Source: Flexithrix dorotheae DSM 6795
GTDB lineage: Bacteria > Bacteroidota > Bacteroidia > Cytophagales > Flammeovirgaceae
DNA length: 45,813 nucleotides
Assembly: GCF_000379765.1 (NCBI RefSeq)
Contig: NZ_KB903461.1
Location: forward strand, 1-45,813
Reading direction: 5' to 3'
Shown: positions 40,621-45,813 of the stretch, in pieces
How positions within the stretch are numbered: the stretch's first letter is position 1
Layout: every line of letters starts with the position of its first letter
The notes under the pieces: generated by a model
What the model saw: the letters and a program-made list of their open reading frames with translations, nothing else
Databases searched by the model: none
What the model was told of the DNA's origin: nothing
Program-made: the position numbers and the translations under genes

Positions 40621-42444
40621 ATGAAAAAAAATATAATAATACTATTCCTTACACTTCTCTCAGTGAGTTGTGAGGATTTTCTCGAAAGACCTCCTTTGAC
40701 CCAACTAAACGATGAAACTTATTGGGTATCAGAACTCAATGTGAGGTTGTTTTCTCATGGCTTTTATTCTAACTATTTTGTTGGTTATAATACCAGTTAT
40801 GCGACAGACTATGCACCAATGCGTGGGTATACTTTCTCTGATGATTTGGCTACTACTGGTAAGCAAGTCAACTTTGAGAATCAACCACCTGCCTCACGTG
40901 CAACTACCAGTGAAACAGCTGCCTGGATGAGTGGATATGCTGGTCCAACTTGGAATTTTTCTTGGGTTCGCAAATCCAATTTATTCATTGATCGAATCGA
41001 AGGGATGAAGGGTTCACACTTGACGGATGAGGAATATAATCATTGGAGTGCTGTTGCTCGGTTTTTTAGAGGGTTTGAATATAGTCGATTAGTAAGTGTC
41101 TTTGGGGATGTTCCATACTATGAAAATTTGGTAGGTGACAATGAGTTGGACGAATTGTATAAAGATCGTGATGATCGAGGGGTTGTGATGGATAAGGTGT
41201 ATGACGATTTTGTATACGCTATGGAAAATATGCGTGTCCTCGATGGAGGCAGTAAACAAAATCTTAATAAGTTTATAGCCGCCAGTTTTATTTCCAGGTT
41301 TATGTTGTTTGAAGGTACTTGGCAAAAATACCATGAAGCCGATAATGAAAAAGCACAAAAATACCTTCAATTAGCAGTAGAAGCAGGTGATTTGGTAATA
41401 AATTCGGGTTTATGGAGCTTCGGTAGTGATTTTCGTAGTTTATTTGGCTCACAGGATTTATCAGGTAACTCTGAGGTAATATTGTATAGGCATTATGATG
41501 CAGCACTTGTAAAACATAGTATTGCCTCCTATTCCAATGTGAATGAAGGGCAGAGTTCAGCAGCAAATTTAGATTTGGCGCGTTCTTTTATAGCAACAGA
41601 TGGATTACCATATCAATTATCAACGGTTCCGGATGCAAATAAGCTTGATATTGATAATATGATCAAAACACGCGATCCACGATTCGAAGCCACCTTTTGG
41701 GATGTACCTCTGGTAAAGTCAGCTACCTTATTATATTCAGATAAATTTATAGATCGAATAGGACCTACTTATGCAGGTTCTGGATATCCGCCAATGTATG
41801 GTTCAAATACAAATACCAATGATGCTCCTGTTATGAGATTGGCTGAAGTTGCGTTAAATTGGATTGAAGCAAAAGCTGAATTAGCAACTCTTGGAGGTGT
41901 TGTGATTACCCAGGGAGATTTGGATGTTTCTATTAATGCTATCCGAGACCGACCACTTGATGCAGTTGCCATCGCTAAAGGGGTAGTAAAAACCTCACCA
42001 CTAAATGTATCATCGATACCCAATGATCCTAATCGTGATCCAGATGTGCCAGAACTATTATGGGAAATAAGGAGGGAACGTAGAATGGAATTTGTGCATG
42101 AACATACCCGCTTGCTAGATATTAAAAGATGGAAAAAATTGAACAATATGGATGGTTCTGTCAACCCGGATATTTTATTAGGCCCTTGGGTAGATTTTCC
42201 AAATGAAATGCCTGAATTCCTTGTACCTGAAAAGGAAGGAATTCTTAAGATAGAAAAGGAAGATGGAACTGTAATAACCTATGATGGAGCAAACCCTACA
42301 CAAATGGTTGGTTTTTATGTTCCTGAGAACATTTCTAACAGGGATCCATTCAGTGATCGGGTTTACATGGCTCCAGTTGGTGAAAATCAAATTAGTGAAT
42401 ATGCTGAGCGAGGTTATACGCTCTCTCAAACTACTGGCTGGTAA
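40621..42444 (+). CDS. susD-like: SusD/RagB-type glycan-binding lipoprotein
   Basis: A 607-residue outer-membrane lipoprotein (lipobox LSVS-Cys17, then EDFLERPP, the common SusD start). RWKKLNNMDGSVNPDIL, RRERRMEFVHEHTRLLDIKRW and WIEAKAELATLG are signatures of the SusD helical core. It caps the SusC barrel encoded 12 bp upstream and selects the glycan. The ligand cannot be read from sequence. A stem-loop 56 bp past the stop ends the pair's transcript before the NamZ-like gene. Confidence 0.95.
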   Translation: MKKNIIILFLTLLSVSCEDFLERPPLTQLNDETYWVSELNVRLFSHGFYSNYFVGYNTSYATDYAPMRGYTFSDDLATTGKQVNFENQPPASRATTSETAAWMSGYAGPTWNFSWVRKSNLFIDRIEGMKGSHLTDEEYNHWSAVARFFRGFEYSRLVSVFGDVPYYENLVGDNELDELYKDRDDRGVVMDKVYDDFVYAMENMRVLDGGSKQNLNKFIAASFISRFMLFEGTWQKYHEADNEKAQKYLQLAVEAGDLVINSGLWSFGSDFRSLFGSQDLSGNSEVILYRHYDAALVKHSIASYSNVNEGQSSAANLDLARSFIATDGLPYQLSTVPDANKLDIDNMIKTRDPRFEATFWDVPLVKSATLLYSDKFIDRIGPTYAGSGYPPMYGSNTNTNDAPVMRLAEVALNWIEAKAELATLGGVVITQGDLDVSINAIRDRPLDAVAIAKGVVKTSPLNVSSIPNDPNRDPDVPELLWEIRRERRMEFVHEHTRLLDIKRWKKLNNMDGSVNPDILLGPWVDFPNEMPEFLVPEKEGILKIEKEDGTVITYDGANPTQMVGFYVPENISNRDPFSDRVYMAPVGENQISEYAERGYTLSQTTGW

Positions 42445-42499
42445 AAGCAATCCTTTAATTTTATGAAAATAATTGGTCGTTAAATATTTTTAGATAAAC

Positions 42500-42545
42500 A
42501 GCCCTCCTTTCCGGAAGAATTCCGAATTGGGGGGCTTATTTTATC
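42500..42545 (+). terminator. Terminator after SusD
   Basis: AGCCCTCC (42500-42507) pairs with GGGGGGCT (42529-42536) with one wobble, followed by TATTTTAT. It separates SusC/SusD from the NamZ-like gene, which therefore probably has its own promoter or relies on read-through. Confidence 0.65.
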
Positions 42546-42713
42546 CAATTTTGTTTCTCTTAGGTTTTGCTTAAAATGTTGGAAATTCAAACTAGGGAAA
42601 GTTCTCAATTGTGATGGAATACCAAATTTTTAAGCTCTAACCGGAAGATTGGTTTTCGGCTACCTTTCCTGACCAGGGATTTATTACTGTTCATAAGCAA
42701 AAATTGAAAAATA

Positions 42714-43955
42714 ATGTACAAGTTTTATAAAATAAGCAAGTCGGTTTTATATAAAATCATACCATTACTGATAATTTTACTTATTACCTCAAACACTCAA
42801 AAACCTGAAATTTCTGGAAACTCACAGCTTCCAATAATTACTGGTGCTGAAAGATTAGATAAATATCTACACCTTTTAAAAGAAAAAAGAGTGGCGATAA
42901 TGGCAAATCCTACAACAGTAATTGGAGAGCGTCATTTGGTCGATAGCTTACTTGTTCTTGATATTAATATTGTGAAGGTGTTTGGCCCTGAACATGGTTT
43001 TCGCGGAAATGCCAGTGCCGGAGTGGAAGTTAATGACGAAACGGATAAGGTTACTGGTATTCCTATTATTTCATTATATGGCAAAAAGAAGAAACCAAGC
43101 AATGAGGATTTGGCAGACGTGGATATAGTAATTTATGATCTGCAAGATGTAGGATGTAGATTTTACACAAATATTAATGCCTTGGTAAAATTGATGGAGG
43201 CATGTTATGAAAATGAAAAAAAACTTATCATTTTGGACCGCCCAAATCCTAATGGATATTTGGTAGATGGTCCTGTTCTTGACCTGAAGTATAAATCAGG
43301 GATAGGAATGTTCCCCATTCCTATGTCGCATGGACTTACAGTTGGTGAGTTCGCTATGATGGCAAATGGAGAAGGATGGCTAACAAATGGTGTCCAATGC
43401 AATATCGAAGTAATACCTGTAGCCAATTACAATCATGATATGCCATACGAGTTGCCTGTCAAACCATCACCAAATCTTAGCACACAGCAATCTGTTTTAT
43501 TATATCCTTCCACCTGTATGTTTGAGGGTACCTACATAAACCATGGACGGGGTACATATTCACCATTTACGATTTTGGGAAGTCCAGACCTTAAAGGTAA
43601 ATACAAATTCAATTTCACCCCACACGGAATAAAGGGAATGGCAGAAAATCCGATTTTTAAGGGTGAAGTCTGTTATGGAATTGACCTTAGAAATTTTGAT
43701 GTAGAAATATTAAGAAAGGAAAAAAAAATAAACTTATCTTGGATTATGGAACTTTATAAAGCCCACCCTAATAAGGAGAAATTTTTTGATTCTAGTTTAA
43801 GCAATCAGATGGGCGTGATTGAAAAACTTATCGGTTCAGGGCTTTTCAGAAAACAAATTATCAATAGAGTACCTGAAAGCGAAATCAGAAAAAGTTGGGA
43901 ACCCGAACTTTCAGAGTACAAATCAATGCGATTAAATTATCTCATTTATCCTTAA
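42714..43955 (+). CDS. DUF1343/NamZ-like exo-beta-N-acetylmuramidase (GH171)
   Basis: A 413-residue secreted protein with an N-terminal hydrophobic signal (about 1-28). It matches the DUF1343 (PF07075) family, which includes the exo-N-acetylmuramidase NamZ: VAIMANPTTVIG, FGPEHGFRGNASAGVEV (about 92-108), YDLQDVGCRFYTNINAL, LDRPNPNGYLVDGP and MFPIPMSHGLTVGEFA are conserved blocks. NamZ removes MurNAc from the non-reducing end of peptidoglycan fragments. The length is in the family range. Its presence beside ROK, SIS, ChbG-type and SusC/SusD genes is the main reason to think of a cell-wall or amino-sugar glycan. MurNAc specificity here is inference. Confidence 0.9.
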   Translation: MYKFYKISKSVLYKIIPLLIILLITSNTQKPEISGNSQLPIITGAERLDKYLHLLKEKRVAIMANPTTVIGERHLVDSLLVLDINIVKVFGPEHGFRGNASAGVEVNDETDKVTGIPIISLYGKKKKPSNEDLADVDIVIYDLQDVGCRFYTNINALVKLMEACYENEKKLIILDRPNPNGYLVDGPVLDLKYKSGIGMFPIPMSHGLTVGEFAMMANGEGWLTNGVQCNIEVIPVANYNHDMPYELPVKPSPNLSTQQSVLLYPSTCMFEGTYINHGRGTYSPFTILGSPDLKGKYKFNFTPHGIKGMAENPIFKGEVCYGIDLRNFDVEILRKEKKINLSWIMELYKAHPNKEKFFDSSLSNQMGVIEKLIGSGLFRKQIINRVPESEIRKSWEPELSEYKSMRLNYLIYP

Positions 43956-44009
43956 AAATAGTTGGATAAACGGATTGTTATGTTAGGATTCAACTTCCGT
44001 AAAAAAAAT

Positions 44010-44300
44010 ATATTGCTAATAATAAGAGATCAAATCCATTGGGTTCCAAGGATACCAATGGATTTTTTCACCGATCTTGGACTAATCTGGTTGGGTTTGG
44101 GTCCGTAAAAACTCTGTGTAATTTCATTTTTTTCTTGTTTGTAGGATAGCTTTTTTGGTGAGGTTGATTTTACTTGGTGTACCCATTTTTTTTTCAGTGT
44201 ACACTTATACAGTATCCAAAAGCCCAGTTTGGTGGGTTAGTCCTGTAAAGGGCATGGTTTCAACAGAAGTAGTTAGCTGATTGGCCATTAAAATGATTTG
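44010..44300 (-). mobile_element. Decayed IS91-type end, right copy
   Basis: Diverged counterpart of 636-970 in the same orientation: TTGCTAATAATA, the hairpin at 44035-44062, the T-rich TTTTTTTCTTGTTTGTAG segment and a degenerate transposase C-terminus on the minus strand. There KPCPLQD, stop, PTKLGFW corresponds to LLCPWQHESAKPGY of the left copy. No open transposase frame remains. Confidence 0.5.
44035..44062. repeat. Terminal hairpin of IS91-type end, right copy
   Basis: TCCATTGG (44035-44042) and CCAATGGA (44055-44062) form a perfect 8-bp stem around GTTCCAAGGATA. The loop matches the left copy while the stem bases differ on both sides and still pair. Confidence 0.6.
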
Positions 44301-44905
44301 GTTCTTGTGTTTGCTTTTTAAGAATGTAGTTTTGTATCATTATAAAAAAATCTTCTTGATTGTAAAAAATTTGTTCTTTCTTTACTTAACAAGAAGGTTT
44401 TTTCCCTATTCATGTATAACCCCTTAAAATTCGGGTATACTCATTAGCTATTGTTATTTTTCCATTTTATGCTCCCAAAATGCACCGTTAATATCAGTAA
44501 TTTTTAAAGTATAGGTTCCTTTAAACAATTTTAATAAATTGCTACTACGAGTATGTACGGGATATGCACAAAAATTGGCGTAGGGCTAATTTAGTAGTCT
44601 GATCGTGTTTCCTGTACGATTTTACCAATTACTACTCTGCTCACATTATGAGCAATTTCTTTTTTGATCTGGTTGATACTTAGGTTGGTTTTTGTACTTT
44701 TATAATAAATAAGGAATGGTGTTATTTTCAAATAAATATTATTCTACTTAACATAAATGAATTTATCATTCAATGAAAAATATTGAAATAATTATAATTT
44801 ACATTATAAAAGTCATATATTTTTCTCTCTTATTCCTGGCAATTTTACATTTTTAAAATGCCGTAGTTTCTTATGTCATCTCAAGAAACTCTTTGAAAAT
44901 AAAAA

Positions 44906-45577
44906 TTATGCTACTTTAAATTCTTCAAGGAGATCATTGTTGATAGCATACTTAATTAAACCTATAATATTTTTTGACCCTGTTTTTTCCAACAGGTTTC
45001 TTTTATGGGAATCTACAGTCCTAACACTAATAAATAATCTTTCGGCAATCTCTTGATTTGAATATTCCTCAGAAATAAGTTGAATAATTTCTGTTTCTCT
45101 TTTAGAAATTTTAATTCTGTCATTAACAATAGAATTCGGGATTCTCCTCTTCCTCATCCCCTCCATTATTATTTGAGTCACCTGCTTACTAAAATAGGTC
45201 TCGCCCTTCATTATTAAATTTATAGCTTCCTTAATTTCATATTCTGTACTATCCTTTACCAAATATCCAGCTGTTCCTGCTTTTAAAACCGTTTTAATAG
45301 TTTTAGAATCAAGTAACATGGACATTATCAAAACTTTTACATGGGGAAATTTTTTTGAAATTTGTTTAGTAAATTCTATTCCATCCATTACATCCATAGA
45401 AATGTCAGAAATAACTAAATCAATTTCTTCACTTATTTGCTCTAACTTTAAAAGAGCCATTTGTCCGTTTGAGGCCTCGTCTACAATAGTGTAATTAGAA
45501 TCTTCTGTAAAATATGATTTTATTCCATCTCGAATAATTTTGTGGTCATCAACAAGCAGTATTCTTATAGATTTCAT
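44906..45577 (-). CDS. NarL/LuxR-type response regulator
   Basis: A 223-residue regulator from ATG 45577. The receiver domain (1-125) has VDDH at 9-12, phospho-acceptor Asp58 in VISDISMDVMDG and the lysine in VKDSTE. The LuxR-type helix-turn-helix is at about 155-215 (ISKRETEIIQLISEEYSNQEIAERLFISVRTVDSHKRNLLEKTG). It resembles the regulator at 34858 in layout, but the sequences are clearly distinct. No kinase is encoded beside it within the window. It is transcribed away from the gene starting at 45771, with palindromes in the shared 193-bp region. Confidence 0.93.
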   Translation of the reverse strand: MKSIRILLVDDHKIIRDGIKSYFTEDSNYTIVDEASNGQMALLKLEQISEEIDLVISDISMDVMDGIEFTKQISKKFPHVKVLIMSMLLDSKTIKTVLKAGTAGYLVKDSTEYEIKEAINLIMKGETYFSKQVTQIIMEGMRKRRIPNSIVNDRIKISKRETEIIQLISEEYSNQEIAERLFISVRTVDSHKRNLLEKTGSKNIIGLIKYAINNDLLEEFKVA

Positions 45578-45662
45578 TTTGATATTATATGATAATTAGT
45601 AAAGATGATTATTTTGCATTATTAACTCATTATTATGGAATTTATTGATCTATCTTAAAAAA

Positions 45663-45704
45663 GTAGGTAAAAAACCTATTTTCCAAAAACTGATGAAAAT
45701 AGGT
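45663..45704. promoter_or_regulatory. Inverted repeats in divergent promoter
   Basis: ACCTATTTTC (45674-45683) and GAAAATAGGT (45695-45704) form a perfect 10-bp inverted repeat. An overlapping TAGGT-AAAAA-ACCTA (45664-45678) adds a second one. They lie about 90-120 bp from the regulator start and 70 bp before the gene at 45771, so they may be operators. Confidence 0.45.
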
Positions 45705-45770
45705 GAAAATGGCATTTTTTCGGCTTTTCTAAGACTTAGTTTTGCTAAACGATAACCAATCTAATACTCC

Positions 45771-45813
45771 ATGAAAATTAAAACATTAAAGATTTGGCTC
45801 CATTTAGGGAAAA
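45771..45813 (+). CDS. 5' end of a gene running off the window
   Basis: ATG 45771 opens MKIKTLKIWLHLGK to the window edge. A basic, then hydrophobic start is consistent with a secreted or outer-membrane protein; such starts are common for TonB-dependent transporters, but 14 codons do not allow an assignment. Confidence 0.35.
   Translation, partial: MKIKTLKIWLHLGK

Larger units (their letters stand above)
43956..44905. other. 950-bp gene-free stretch with decayed transposon end
   Basis: Apart from the IS91-type remnant (44010-44300), nothing coding is supportable. The DNA is AT-rich with homopolymer runs. The last part is the downstream region of the minus-strand response regulator. Confidence 0.5.

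Overview
The window looks like the chromosome of a Bacteroidota bacterium, probably of the Cytophagia/Cyclobacteriaceae type (the rank below phylum is inference). The evidence is AT-rich DNA, a SusC/SusD pair, a one-protein hybrid two-component sensor with Reg_prop propeller and AraC output, promoters of the TTTG/TAnnTTTG type, almost no Shine-Dalgarno sequences, and many secreted glycoside hydrolases and esterases. No tRNA, rRNA or CRISPR array was seen.

Positions 1-4640 are a patchwork accessory zone. It holds the 5' part of a short-chain dehydrogenase with a double operator, a decayed IS91-type transposase end with a terminal hairpin, a PhyH-like oxygenase, pieces that resemble group II introns, a Crp-type regulator with an SDR partner sharing a 16-bp palindrome, and a truncated 49-codon gene start.

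Positions 4765-27061 form an arabinoxylan/hemicellulose cluster headed by a hybrid two-component sensor. It encodes two GH51 arabinofuranosidases, one GH43, a GH9 with a large extra N-terminal region, a type-B carboxylesterase lipoprotein, a BD-FAE-like acetyl esterase, and four CE1-type esterase genes carrying five catalytic domains. A GH67 alpha-glucuronidase directly behind the second GH51 is a pseudogene. No SusC/SusD pair lies in this part.

Positions 27303-43955 form a second sugar-use cluster under a DeoR-type regulator whose divergent promoter carries two pairs of 10-bp-spaced half-sites. Its genes are a decayed ORF, a GH9, a ROK kinase, an MFS transporter, a SIS protein, a YdjC/ChbG-type deacetylase, an orphan NarL-type regulator, an unrecognised lipoprotein, SusC, SusD and a DUF1343/NamZ (GH171) exo-N-acetylmuramidase homologue. 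This combination suggests an amino-sugar or cell-wall glycan (MurNAc/GlcNAc) rather than plain cellulose; that is inference.

Positions 43956-45813 hold a second, more decayed IS91-type end in the same orientation as the left one, a NarL-type response regulator on the minus strand, and the first codons of a gene that runs off the window. The two transposon ends bracket about 43 kb and share a hairpin whose loop is conserved while its stem has changed on both sides. This makes an old rolling-circle (ISCR-like) mobilisation of the sugar-use island worth testing.
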